From Tidjanibacter sp. (GTDB taxonomy: Bacteria > Bacteroidota > Bacteroidia > Bacteroidales > Rikenellaceae): a stretch of DNA of 6,841 nt. The stretch is taken from NCBI GenBank assembly GCA_017379955.1, contig JAFNVE010000135.1, positions 1 through 6,841 on the forward strand. The letters are read 5' to 3'. The notes below the pieces were generated by a model. It saw only the letters and a program-made list of their open reading frames with translations. It did not search any database and was not told the DNA's origin. The position numbers were made by a program, and so were the translations under genes. Positions 1 through 5,736 of this stretch are shown piece after piece; position 1 is the stretch's first letter, and every line of letters begins with the position of its first letter.

Positions 1-1019
1 GTCTCGTTATCCACAAAGAGCGAGCCGGAGATATTGAAGAAGTCGAATGCCACACCATAGACAATCATCGAGAGGATGAAGAGCCATACACCGCCACCGG
101 GGTTACCCAAGCCAAAGAGGCCGAAGCGGAGCACCCAAGCGAACATAGCAATCAGCATAACCTTCTTGATACCAAACTTACGCAAGCAGAAGGGAATCAG
201 CAGGATACACAAAGTCTCCGACACCTGCGAGAGCGAGATAAGCATATTTGCGTGCTGTGCGCCGAAGGTATTTGCATACTCTGCAATCTCCTGGAAACTT
301 GTGATAAAGGGGTTAGCAAAACCATTGGTAATCTGCAACGACACACCCATCAACATCGAGAAGATGAAGAAGAGAGCCATCTTCTTCTGCTTGAAGAGCG
401 AGAAGGCTCTCAGACCGAGAGCATCGACCAGCGACTGCTTAGCCACATTTTTCTGCACGGGGCAGTTAGGCAGAGTGAAGGCGTAGATTGCCAAGATGAT
501 ACCGAAGATGCCCGAGAGCATAAACTGATTGGAGGTCGACTGCCAGCCGAGCACATCAGTCAGCAACATTGCGCAGATAAAGCCCACGGTGCCGAATACT
601 CGGATGGGCGGGAAGTGCTTAACAGTATCCAAGCCCTTGCTTTTCAGGGCAGTATATGCTACCGAGTTCGACAGTGCGATAGTCGGCATATAGAAGAGCA
701 TACTGAGTGCGTAGAGGGTAAAGAGCGGGCCGAACTCCACAGTTGCAGCAGTTGCGCCATAGTAACTTGCGCCAATCATAAAGAGTGCTGCCAAGCCGTG
801 GCACACACCGAGCAGACGCTGTGCCTGCACCCAACGGTCGGCAATGATACCGATAATGGCGGGCATAAAGAGCGACACAATACCCTGAGTTGCATAGAAG
901 ATACCGATATTGGAGCTGAGGCCAGCACCAACCAAGAAGGTACCCATAGAGGTGAGATACGATCCCCAAATGGCATATTGGAGAAAGTTCATCACGATAA
1001 GTCTAAGTTTCATATTCAT
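1..1019 (-). CDS. nupG: NupG-like nucleoside:H+ symporter (MFS), 3' end outside window
   Basis: The minus strand reads continuously for 339 codons from ATG 1019-1017 to the left edge, so the C-terminus (about 80 residues if it matches the ~418 aa of E. coli NupG) is missing. The protein is highly hydrophobic and follows NupG from memory almost block by block: start MNMKLRL (NupG MNLKLQL), FPPIRVFGTVGF at residues 136-147, SMLMGVSLQITN at 221-232, ISLSQVSETL at 261-270 and YGVAFDFFNISGSLF at 321-335. The family (TC 2.A.1.10) imports nucleosides across the inner membrane using the proton gradient, feeding purine/pyrimidine salvage. A second in-frame ATG lies at 1013-1011; the upstream one fits the NupG N-terminus better. 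No clear Shine-Dalgarno. It is divergent from the TPM gene. Exact substrate range cannot be read from sequence. The long plus-strand frames across it are antisense shadows. Confidence 0.93.
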   Translation of the reverse strand, partial: MNMKLRLIVMNFLQYAIWGSYLTSMGTFLVGAGLSSNIGIFYATQGIVSLFMPAIIGIIADRWVQAQRLLGVCHGLAALFMIGASYYGATAATVEFGPLFTLYALSMLFYMPTIALSNSVAYTALKSKGLDTVKHFPPIRVFGTVGFICAMLLTDVLGWQSTSNQFMLSGIFGIILAIYAFTLPNCPVQKNVAKQSLVDALGLRAFSLFKQKKMALFFIFSMLMGVSLQITNGFANPFITSFQEIAEYANTFGAQHANMLISLSQVSETLCILLIPFCLRKFGIKKVMLIAMFAWVLRFGLFGLGNPGGGVWLFILSMIVYGVAFDFFNISGSLFVDNE

Positions 1020-1085
1020 AGTCTTTTTGTTTTATATAGTTTGCTTCTGCCATCAAATCATCCGCTTTGGCGAACAATTTATAGG

Positions 1086-1093
1086 CAAATGTA
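1086..1093 (-). promoter_or_regulatory. Candidate Bacteroidetes -7 box for the NupG-like gene
   Basis: Read on the minus strand this is TACATTTG, an exact match to the Bacteroidetes sigma-ABfr -7 consensus TAnnTTTG. It would start a transcript with a leader of about 60 nt before the ATG at 1019. I see no matching TTTG -33 element at the usual 19-21 bp distance, so the call rests on the -7 box and its position alone. Confidence 0.4.
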
Positions 1094-1146
1094 CGCTTTT
1101 TTTGTCTTATTGCGCTTGATGCAATACAAAATTTGCCCAATTTACA

Positions 1147-1154
1147 TAAATTTG
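1147..1154 (+). promoter_or_regulatory. Candidate Bacteroidetes -7 box for the TPM-lemA pair
   Basis: TAAATTTG matches the TAnnTTTG -7 consensus and ends 21 bp before the ATG at 1176, giving a short leader of roughly 15 nt. A well-spaced -33 TTTG is not evident; TTTG at 1132-1135 is too close. Together with the box at 1086-1093 it makes the 1020-1175 gap a plausible divergent promoter region. Confidence 0.4.
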
Positions 1155-1175
1155 CATTCTGAAACATATGTACCT

Positions 1176-2069
1176 ATGTCACGAAAAGTCCTGTTCGCCA
1201 CTCTCGCCTCGCTACTCTGCGTACTCCTGACGCTGAGTGCCGCACCGCGTGAGTGGACAATCCAGACCATACCCAATGTGCAAAAAGCCGACCGCACACA
1301 GCTCGTCACCAACCCCGACGGAGTGCTGAGCAGCAGTGCTGTCGACTCACTCAACGCACTCCTCGTCCCCCTCAAAGAGCAGGGGCTCGCCGAGGTGGCG
1401 GTAGTGGCGGTGAACTCGATTGGCGATGCAGACCCCGTAGACTTTCGAAACAAGCTTTTCAACCACTGGGGATTAGGCAACGAGGAGGCCGACAATGGCC
1501 TGCTGGTGCTACTCGTAGTGGAGCAGGGAGCGATAGAGATTGAGACAGGCTACGGCGTAGAGGGATTACTCCCCGACGCGCTCTGCAAGCGAGTAATCGA
1601 AAACCTAATGATACCCCATTTCAGCGATGGCGACTTCGACCGTGGTATGATTGAGGGAGTGGGAGCCATGGCACTCGTACTCCAAGGTGCCGACCCTACC
1701 GAGGTGACTGAGCCAGAGGAGGACTTGGCAGCGATTGCCGTAGTGGCATTCCTATTTGGTGTCTGTCCGCTTGCGGCAATCATCATAATAGCCCGCAGGC
1801 AGAGTCGTTGTCCGCGATGCAAGAAGCACACCCTGCGTCGTTCGGGACGCGTACTCCTGAGCAAGACGCTCTACCAAAAGACCTACAACGTAACCTACAT
1901 ATGTACCGAGTGCGGCAAGATAGTGAACCGTCGCGAGGTGGAGAGCACAGCCGTAGCAGCAGGCACAGCGATGGGTGGTGGCTCACACCGCGGTGGCTTC
2001 GGAGGTGGCTTTGGTGGTGGCTTTGGTGGCGGTATGTCCGGCGGAGGTGGCGCAGGAGGTAGATTTTAG
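1176..2069 (+). CDS. TPM-domain (YgcG-type) exported membrane protein with zinc ribbon and Gly-rich tail
   Basis: This 297-residue protein has a signal peptide (residues 1-23, hydrophobic core LFATLASLLCVLLTL), then a TPM domain (PF04536, about 40-170) with the family hallmarks NPDGVLSS (46-53), WGLGNEEADNGLLVLL (98-113), IETGYGVEGLLPD (122-134) and HFSDGDFDRG (148-157). A transmembrane helix follows (about 184-206), then a probable zinc ribbon with two CxxC knuckles (C212/C215 and C243/C246), and a Gly/Phe-rich tail ending GGGGAGGRF. The TPM domain should lie outside the cytoplasmic membrane and the ribbon and tail inside. TPM proteins in plants are linked to photosystem II repair; the bacterial role is not established, though they often accompany LemA. 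ATG 1176 is chosen because it begins the signal peptide; the open frame further upstream runs antisense to the transporter. It probably shares a transcript with lemA, 76 bp downstream. Confidence 0.9.
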   Translation: MSRKVLFATLASLLCVLLTLSAAPREWTIQTIPNVQKADRTQLVTNPDGVLSSSAVDSLNALLVPLKEQGLAEVAVVAVNSIGDADPVDFRNKLFNHWGLGNEEADNGLLVLLVVEQGAIEIETGYGVEGLLPDALCKRVIENLMIPHFSDGDFDRGMIEGVGAMALVLQGADPTEVTEPEEDLAAIAVVAFLFGVCPLAAIIIIARRQSRCPRCKKHTLRRSGRVLLSKTLYQKTYNVTYICTECGKIVNRREVESTAVAAGTAMGGGSHRGGFGGGFGGGFGGGMSGGGGAGGRF

Positions 2070-2145
2070 CATCGCAGATGCGTTTCTATTGAGGAGCGTA
2101 GTTAAAGAAATTAATAAAGGTATTAATACATAAACAGATAAAAAG

Positions 2146-2727
2146 ATGAAAAAGAGCACTATTATTTTATTGGCAGTCATCGCATTGGTGGCTATTTGGG
2201 GTGTTAGTGGTTACAACGGCCTGGTAACAGCCGAGGAGTCGGTAAAGACAGCGTGGAGTCAGGTGGAGAACCAGTACCAGCGACGCAGCGACCTGATACC
2301 CAACCTGGTAAACACAGTGAAGGGTTACGCAGCACACGAGAGCCAGACCCTGGAAGGTGTGGTGGCAGCACGCGCCAAGGCTACACAGGTGAGCGTAGAC
2401 CCCGAGAACCTCACCTCGGAGTCGCTCGCAGCATACATGTCGGCACAGGACGAGGTGGGCAGCGCACTCGGCCGTCTGATGATGATACGCGAGGCATACC
2501 CCGACCTGAAAGCAAACCAGAATTTCATCGAACTGCAAGCACAACTCGAAGGCACCGAGAACCGCATAGCCGTGGAGCGCAACCGCTTCAACGAGACAGC
2601 ACGCACCTTCAACACCCAGATTCGCAAGTTCCCGATGAGCATCATCGCCTCAATGGGCGGCTTCGAGGCTAAACCCTACTTCGAGGCTAACGAAGGCGCA
2701 GAAACCGCACCCGTAGTTGAGTTCTAA
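2146..2727 (+). CDS. lemA: LemA family protein
   Basis: The 193-residue product fits the LemA family (PF04011), usually about 180-200 aa. It has an N-terminal membrane anchor (residues 5-22, no cleavage site evident), then the signature YNGLVTAEESVKTAWSQV (23-40) running into QYQRRSDLIPNLV (43-55) and TVKGYAAHE (57-65). A helical-bundle body follows, then the C-terminal motifs ENRIAVERNRFNE (138-150), FNTQIRKFP (155-163) and GGFEAKPYFE (171-180). The short N-terminus faces the cytoplasm and the coiled-helical body is probably outside. LemA was named for a Listeria surface-presented epitope; its biochemical role is unknown. It follows the TPM gene on the same strand. A TPM-LemA pairing is common, though lemA is more usually first. 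The final acidic AEGAE-like tail is unremarkable. No Shine-Dalgarno is visible; the ATG is preceded by an A-rich stretch typical of Bacteroidetes. Confidence 0.95.
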   Translation: MKKSTIILLAVIALVAIWGVSGYNGLVTAEESVKTAWSQVENQYQRRSDLIPNLVNTVKGYAAHESQTLEGVVAARAKATQVSVDPENLTSESLAAYMSAQDEVGSALGRLMMIREAYPDLKANQNFIELQAQLEGTENRIAVERNRFNETARTFNTQIRKFPMSIIASMGGFEAKPYFEANEGAETAPVVEF

Positions 2728-2736
2728 TTTGTAGGT

Positions 2737-2780
2737 CGCTTTTTGTAAAAAGTATTTCGCCCCTTTTTTGTAAAAAAGCG
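2737..2780 (+). repeat. Long U/A-rich imperfect hairpin after lemA
   Basis: Left arm CGCTTTTTGTAAAAAG (2737-2752) and right arm CTTTTTTGTAAAAAAGCG (2763-2780) can pair over nearly their whole length: CGCTTTTT with AAAAAGCG outside, facing GT/GT wobbles, and AAAAAG with CTTTTT inside, around a loop of about 10 nt. Each arm is itself a small palindrome (CTTTTT-GT-AAAAAG), so alternative folds compete. It starts 9 bp after the lemA stop and may end that transcript, but there is no U-run after the stem, so it is not a textbook intrinsic terminator. Confidence 0.5.
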
Positions 2781-2810
2781 GCACCAAAAAACTTTTAAAC
2801 ATTTAGTTTG

Positions 2811-2933
2811 CGGGTTTAGGAGTTACTTTGCAGTAACTACAAACAAAATATAGGTAAGATTTAGTTCAAGCAAGCTTGACTAATCCTACCTATATTTCAT
2901 TTGTACCCTCTACGAGGGTAGTCCCTAAACCCG
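2811..2933. repeat. Cloverleaf-like four-way-junction inverted repeat (possible structured RNA or MITE-like element)
   Basis: Four stems pack end to end with almost no unpaired bases. The outer stem is CGGGTTTAGG (2811-2820) with CCTAAACCCG (2924-2933). Arm 1 is AGTTACT/AGTAACT (2821-2827/2832-2838) with loop TTGC. Arm 2 is long: ACAAA/TTTGT (2839-2843/2900-2904), a 2x2 internal loop, AAATATAGGTA/TACCTATATTT (2846-2856/2887-2897), then GAT/ATC, TAG/CTA and CAAG/CTTG around loop CAAG (2871-2874). Arm 3 is ACCCTC/GAGGGT (2905-2910/2914-2919) with a 3-nt loop. Only GTC at 2921-2923 stays free at the junction. I recognise no known RNA family, no CCA end and no anticodon logic. There is no coding potential, no U-tract after the outer stem on either strand, and no obvious target-site duplication. 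It could be a non-coding RNA, a MITE or REP-like element, or a DNA-level structure. Confidence 0.7.
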
Positions 2934-2974
2934 AAAAAACCAATTGCTACACAAAGAGTTCTTTGGGTTGTCCC

Positions 2975-3001
2975 TAAATTCTCTAAACTCCTTAAACTCC
3001 C
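2975..3001. repeat. Three 9-bp tandem repeats (TAAACTCCT-like)
   Basis: Three consecutive units TAAATTCTC, TAAACTCCT and TAAACTCCC occupy this stretch. The repeat is pyrimidine-biased, non-coding and continues into the 7-bp repeat tract to its right. Similar TAAACTCC arrays are, from memory, frequent in intergenic DNA of Bacteroidales. Nothing indicates a function; slipped-strand length variation is plausible. Confidence 0.65.
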
Positions 3002-3005
3002 TCTC

Positions 3006-3051
3006 TTTCTCATTTCTCCTTTCTCATTTCTCATTTCTCATTTCTCATTTC
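3006..3051. repeat. Tandem 7-bp repeats (TTTCTCA)n
   Basis: Six contiguous units of TTTCTCA (the second reads TTTCTCC) run from 3006 to 3047, followed by a partial unit TTTC to 3051. With the 9-bp repeats to the left this makes an extreme pyrimidine tract on the plus strand. An open frame of 62 codons crosses it but encodes only low-complexity NSL/SHF repeats and is not a gene. Copy number could vary between strains. Confidence 0.85.
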
Positions 3052-3084
3052 ATCTTGCTCCCATCACAGCCCCACACACAAACA

Positions 3085-3114
3085 AAAAGACGATATCTTT
3101 CGATATCGTCTTTT
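3085..3114 (-). terminator. Intrinsic terminator of tRNA-Thr
   Basis: A perfect 13-bp stem, AAAAGACGATATC with GATATCGTCTTTT, encloses a 4-nt loop. On the minus strand the loop is GAAA, a stabilising GNRA tetraloop, and the stem is followed by TTTTTG. It lies 17 bp past the tRNA-Thr 3' end, so it fits as that gene's terminator. On the plus strand the tail is only TTTTC, weaker but possibly usable in both directions. Confidence 0.85.
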
Positions 3115-3131
3115 CTGCATTGTTTGCTTTG

Positions 3132-3203
<72 letters not shown>

Positions 3204-3223
3204 ATTTCCTTTGTTTTGCGTGG

Positions 3224-3254
3224 CAAAAGTAATTAAGAATTTTCTATTTTGCAA
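3224..3254 (-). promoter_or_regulatory. Bacteroidetes-type promoter of tRNA-Thr
   Basis: On the minus strand TTG (3254-3252) and TACTTTTG (3231-3224) match the Bacteroidetes -33 (TTTG) and -7 (TAnnTTTG) elements, with 20 bp between them, inside the family's usual spacing. The -7 box ends 20 bp before the first tRNA base. This is the best-supported promoter in the window because both boxes and the spacing agree and the downstream gene is certain. Confidence 0.7.
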
Positions 3255-3285
3255 CTCTTTGATGAAGATATTTGCGAAAAAGTAG

Positions 3286-3293
3286 TATCTTTG
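3286..3293 (+). promoter_or_regulatory. Candidate -7 box for the membrane protein/threonine dehydrogenase pair
   Basis: TATCTTTG matches the TAnnTTTG -7 consensus and would give a leader of roughly 55-60 nt before the ATG at 3358. TTTG at 3258-3261 is a possible -33 element, but the gap is 24 bp, longer than usual. It is arranged back to back with the tRNA-Thr promoter. Confidence 0.45.
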
Positions 3294-3303
3294 AGTGGAA
3301 TTT

Positions 3304-3334
3304 CTGCCAAAAACCTCTCACAGGGGCTTGGCAG
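3304..3334 (+). promoter_or_regulatory. Leader hairpin upstream of the 96-residue membrane protein
   Basis: CTGCCAA (3304-3310) pairs with TTGGCAG (3328-3334). Inside, CCTC (3314-3317) can pair with GGGG (3323-3326) with one G-U, around the loop TCACA. It would occupy the 5' leader just after the likely start site and leaves the A-rich stretch before the ATG at 3358 single-stranded. No U-run follows, so it is not a terminator; it may stabilise the mRNA or bind a regulator. Confidence 0.5.
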
Positions 3335-3357
3335 AGCCATAAACCGACATAAAAAAA

Positions 3358-3648
3358 ATGCGAAAATATAGTTACGAAAACGAACGTATCGCCGGACTCG
3401 GCAAGGTAGTCAAGCTATCTGCCGTGCTCCTCTTCGCCACCATCATCGTGCTCGCGCTGATGTTGCGTACCGTATTCACCACTCTCCTGCTCCTGATTCT
3501 CCTGCTGCTCGTCATTGCGGGTATGAGTTTCACTGTTGTAGGTTTGGGCTTGGTGCGCGAGATTAAGAGTAAGGAGGAGCAGATTGTTGCCCTCGAGCGC
3601 AAAGCCGACGAGGCAGAGCGCAAACTCAAAGAACAGAAACAGGAATAA
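3358..3648 (+). CDS. Small membrane protein with C-terminal coiled coil, unknown function
   Basis: I do not recognise this 96-residue protein. It has a short basic N-terminus (MRKYSYENER), a strongly hydrophobic stretch from about residue 17 to 66 that fits two membrane helices (about 17-36 and 40-66, turn near R37), and a charged helical tail (67-96, REIKSKEEQIVALERKADE...) with heptad spacing suggestive of a coiled coil. Both termini would then be cytoplasmic. The gene is supported by an ATG after an A-rich stretch, high-GC codon use like its neighbours, an upstream -7 box, and only 14 bp to the next gene, so the two are probably co-transcribed. Whether it is functionally tied to the dehydrogenase is unknown. 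Alternatives include a phage-shock or septum-type small membrane protein, but no specific motif supports either. Confidence 0.78.
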   Translation: MRKYSYENERIAGLGKVVKLSAVLLFATIIVLALMLRTVFTTLLLLILLLLVIAGMSFTVVGLGLVREIKSKEEQIVALERKADEAERKLKEQKQE

Positions 3649-3662
3649 ATATATAACACGCT

Positions 3663-4607
3663 ATGAAACACATCCTTATCGTTGGTGCAGGCGGACAGAT
3701 TGGCTCCGAGCTGACAACCTACCTGCGTAAGATTTATGGTAATGCAAATGTAGTGGCTACCGATGTTCGCGAGTGCAAGAACCTGGCGGCCGATGGTCCT
3801 TTCGAGGTGCTCGACGCCCTCAATGCCACCTCTATGGCTTCGGTTGTGGCTCGTCACAACATCGACACCATCTTCAACCTCGTGGCACTCCTCTCGGCCG
3901 TTGGTGAGCGCAATCCCCAGATGGCGTGGGGCGTGAATATGGGTGCTCTGATGAACTCGTTGGAGGTTGCACGTCAGCACCACTGCGCCCTCTTCACCCC
4001 GAGCTCGATTGGTGCTTTTGGCCCCACCTCGCCCAAGGATGGCACCCCTCAGGACACTATTATGCAGCCCACAACCGTCTATGGTATCTGCAAGGTGACT
4101 GGCGAGCTGCTGAGCAACTACTACCACCTCAAATATGGCGTTGATACCCGCTCGGTGCGCTTCCCTGGCATCATCTCTAATGTCACCCAGCCCGGTGGTG
4201 GTACTACCGACTACGCTGTGGAGATCTACTACGAGGCTGTGCGCAATGGCAAGTATACCTGCGCTGTGCCGAGCGACGTCTATATGGATATGATCTATAT
4301 GCCCGACGCACTGCGCGCCTGCGTGGAGCTGATGGAGGCTGACCCCCGCCAACTCATCCACCGCAATAGCTTCAACATCGCCTCGATGAGCTTCACCCCC
4401 GAGATTATCGCTGCGGAGATCAGAAAACATATCCCCGAGTTCGAGATGGACTACTATATCGACCCCGTCAAGCGAGAGATTGCCGAGAGCTGGCCCAACT
4501 CACTCGACGACACCTGCGCCCGCCAGGAATGGGGCTGGAAACCCGAATGGGACCTCGAAAAGATGACCACCGATATGCTCAACGTCATCCGCTCCCGCGA
4601 GAAATAG
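3663..4607 (+). CDS. SDR-type NAD-dependent L-threonine 3-dehydrogenase
   Basis: The 314-residue protein is an extended short-chain dehydrogenase. It has the Rossmann glycine motif GAGGQIG (residues 8-14), Asp34 in VATDV for the NAD ribose (favouring NAD over NADP), Asp51 for adenine, Ser114/Ser115 in TPSSIGAFGP, and the catalytic pair Tyr140/Lys144 in YGICK. RFPGIIS (166-172), followed by a GGGTTDYAVEIYY segment (178-190) and YMDMIYMPDA (207-216), is typical of the GalE-like threonine dehydrogenases known from Bacteroidetes, Cupriavidus and trypanosomes. It should oxidise L-threonine to 2-amino-3-oxobutyrate, which is then cleaved by glycine C-acetyltransferase (kbl); no kbl is visible here. 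This enzyme is unrelated to the zinc-dependent E. coli Tdh. A nucleotide-sugar epimerase is the main alternative but fits less well. It is the last gene before a strong terminator. Confidence 0.88.
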   Translation: MKHILIVGAGGQIGSELTTYLRKIYGNANVVATDVRECKNLAADGPFEVLDALNATSMASVVARHNIDTIFNLVALLSAVGERNPQMAWGVNMGALMNSLEVARQHHCALFTPSSIGAFGPTSPKDGTPQDTIMQPTTVYGICKVTGELLSNYYHLKYGVDTRSVRFPGIISNVTQPGGGTTDYAVEIYYEAVRNGKYTCAVPSDVYMDMIYMPDALRACVELMEADPRQLIHRNSFNIASMSFTPEIIAAEIRKHIPEFEMDYYIDPVKREIAESWPNSLDDTCARQEWGWKPEWDLEKMTTDMLNVIRSREK

Positions 4608-4623
4608 TTTTTTGCACTATTAT

Positions 4624-4666
4624 AACAACAGAGATTAACCACTTGGTTAATCTCTGTTGTTTTTTT
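4624..4666 (+). terminator. Strong intrinsic terminator after threonine dehydrogenase
   Basis: A perfect 17-bp stem pairs 4624-4640 (AACAACAGAGATTAACC) with 4645-4661, around the loop ACTT, with a run of seven Ts at 4660-4666. It starts 16 bp after the dehydrogenase stop. The opposing SIR2-like gene stops at 4669, so the hairpin lies between convergent genes and may also serve the minus strand, though the minus-strand tail (GTTGTTATAATAG) is less U-rich. Confidence 0.92.
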
Positions 4667-4668
4667 AT

Positions 4669-5736
4669 TTACAATTCAGGAGGCAAATAGAATTGATTGA
4701 GATTTGTCTTCTTCTCTATTACGGTGTTATTAACTCGCCTATGATAATCAGTAAATAAATTTCTTACCGACTCCTCTATTGCATCTGGAGACTTATCTTG
4801 AATATATACTTTCTTCAGTTTCGATAAGTTATTAAATATTAGTTTGTCAATCTCTCTATTAAAATATGGGAAGGAGTAACCTATAATAACGAGAATTGTT
4901 GCATCACTAATACTATCTATAATTCTCTGTTGAAAGGTATCTGACATTTGTTCCCAAGCGAAAGAGAGTGTATTTTTTAAATTTACACTATCTTCTGCGA
5001 ATACAGGTAGATAGTCAAGTATAGAATCTTCTTTGTTTATATTAAACAAATCCACAAAGGATTTATCGTCTTTATTATATATAAGCGCGGTCCCATTAAG
5101 TTTAATTACATTGAAGCCTTTAGTAGGTACTTGATCATATACAAGATTCTTATGGAACATCTTAAGGACGCCTTGTATATGATGAAGATCGTTAGATCTC
5201 AGATATTCCGCCAACGCAAGTTCCATCTGACAATCATAATTCCACGATAAAATAGATATATTCTCAGGTAATAAAACAGTCATATCTTTTATTAAAGAGG
5301 CAAAGAAAGAATCATATCTTTTATCGGTTTTTCCCCAATATTGCTCCAAAGTAAAAAAAACTGATATTACTCGCTTGAGCCTATTATAATCCTTCTTGGT
5401 TCTATCTGTTATCCATAATTTCTTAGCAAAAGTATCTATTGTTGCGTGCCTAAGGCTCTCTTTCTGCGCCCATTTTATATCATTAATTATTTCTTGGCAC
5501 AATGCTCTACCGATACTATTAAAATCAATTTTATTAACTTCTTCCTCTAATCGACTAATTATATAAAGCATTCTATCTGACAATTCAGAAACAATAGGTA
5601 GCCCCTCTATAATCTTTGGGCACTCATATGATTCCTTGAAAGCACTGAGTATGCCTTGTACTTTAAACGACTCAGGCTTACTATCTCTTACTCCATAACT
5701 TGCACCTGCACCTAACAAATAAACCACCTTTTCCAT
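4669..5736 (-). CDS. SIR2-like NAD-binding domain protein (SIR2_2 type), probable anti-phage effector
   Basis: The 355-residue protein shows the SIR2-like fold markers: LLGAGASYG (7-15) for NAD binding, LPIVSEL (46-52), ATIDTFAKKL (98-107), SWNYD (164-168, with Asn166 and Asp168 where NAD contacts are expected), KLNGT (212-216) and IGYSFPYFNREIDKLIF (285-301). Related SIR2 domains in bacterial defence systems (Thoeris ThsA, DSR, SIR2-HerA, SIR2-APAZ) degrade NAD+ during infection. By position KLNGT corresponds to the usual LHG(S/T) motif, so Asn214 replaces the expected catalytic His. The gene starts 20 bp after the MmeI-like stop, probably in one operon. It is far more AT-rich than its neighbours (13 G/C in the 60 bases 4801-4860 against 37 in 4021-4080), suggesting transfer. 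No transmembrane or signal segment is seen; it should be cytoplasmic. NADase activity is inferred, not shown. Confidence 0.85.
   Translation of the reverse strand: MEKVVYLLGAGASYGVRDSKPESFKVQGILSAFKESYECPKIIEGLPIVSELSDRMLYIISRLEEEVNKIDFNSIGRALCQEIINDIKWAQKESLRHATIDTFAKKLWITDRTKKDYNRLKRVISVFFTLEQYWGKTDKRYDSFFASLIKDMTVLLPENISILSWNYDCQMELALAEYLRSNDLHHIQGVLKMFHKNLVYDQVPTKGFNVIKLNGTALIYNKDDKSFVDLFNINKEDSILDYLPVFAEDSVNLKNTLSFAWEQMSDTFQQRIIDSISDATILVIIGYSFPYFNREIDKLIFNNLSKLKKVYIQDKSPDAIEESVRNLFTDYHRRVNNTVIEKKTNLNQFYLPPEL

Noticed and set aside
76..486. A 136-codon plus-strand open frame
   Set aside because: It is antisense to the well-matched transporter and shows no domain.
252..1175. A long in-frame extension upstream of the TPM protein (start at 252 rather than 1176)
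   Set aside because: The extension lies wholly antisense to the NupG-like gene and has no recognisable domain, whereas ATG 1176 begins a clean signal peptide just after a -7 box.
2823..2830. TTACTTTG as a promoter -7 box in front of the long arm of the cloverleaf
   Set aside because: It misses the second consensus base (T for A), has no TTTG at the right distance, and is fully accounted for as arm 1 of the structure.
3006..3051. CRISPR-like array
   Set aside because: The units are 7 bp, contiguous and without spacers, so this is a simple tandem repeat.
3294..3357. T-box leader linking tRNA-Thr to the threonine gene
   Set aside because: The leader is only about 60 nt, lacks the conserved T-box sequence and an antiterminator/terminator pair, and T-boxes are largely a Gram-positive feature.
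3372..4430. A 352-codon open frame on the minus strand
   Set aside because: It is the antisense shadow of the dehydrogenase and the small membrane gene. The composition is His/Val/Gly-rich with no known motif, and the plus-strand genes explain the region fully.
3663..4607. UDP-glucose 4-epimerase or other nucleotide-sugar epimerase
   Set aside because: The fold is shared, but the length and the segments around GGGTTDYAVEIYY and YMDMIYMPDA follow the threonine dehydrogenase branch, and no sugar or polysaccharide genes lie nearby.
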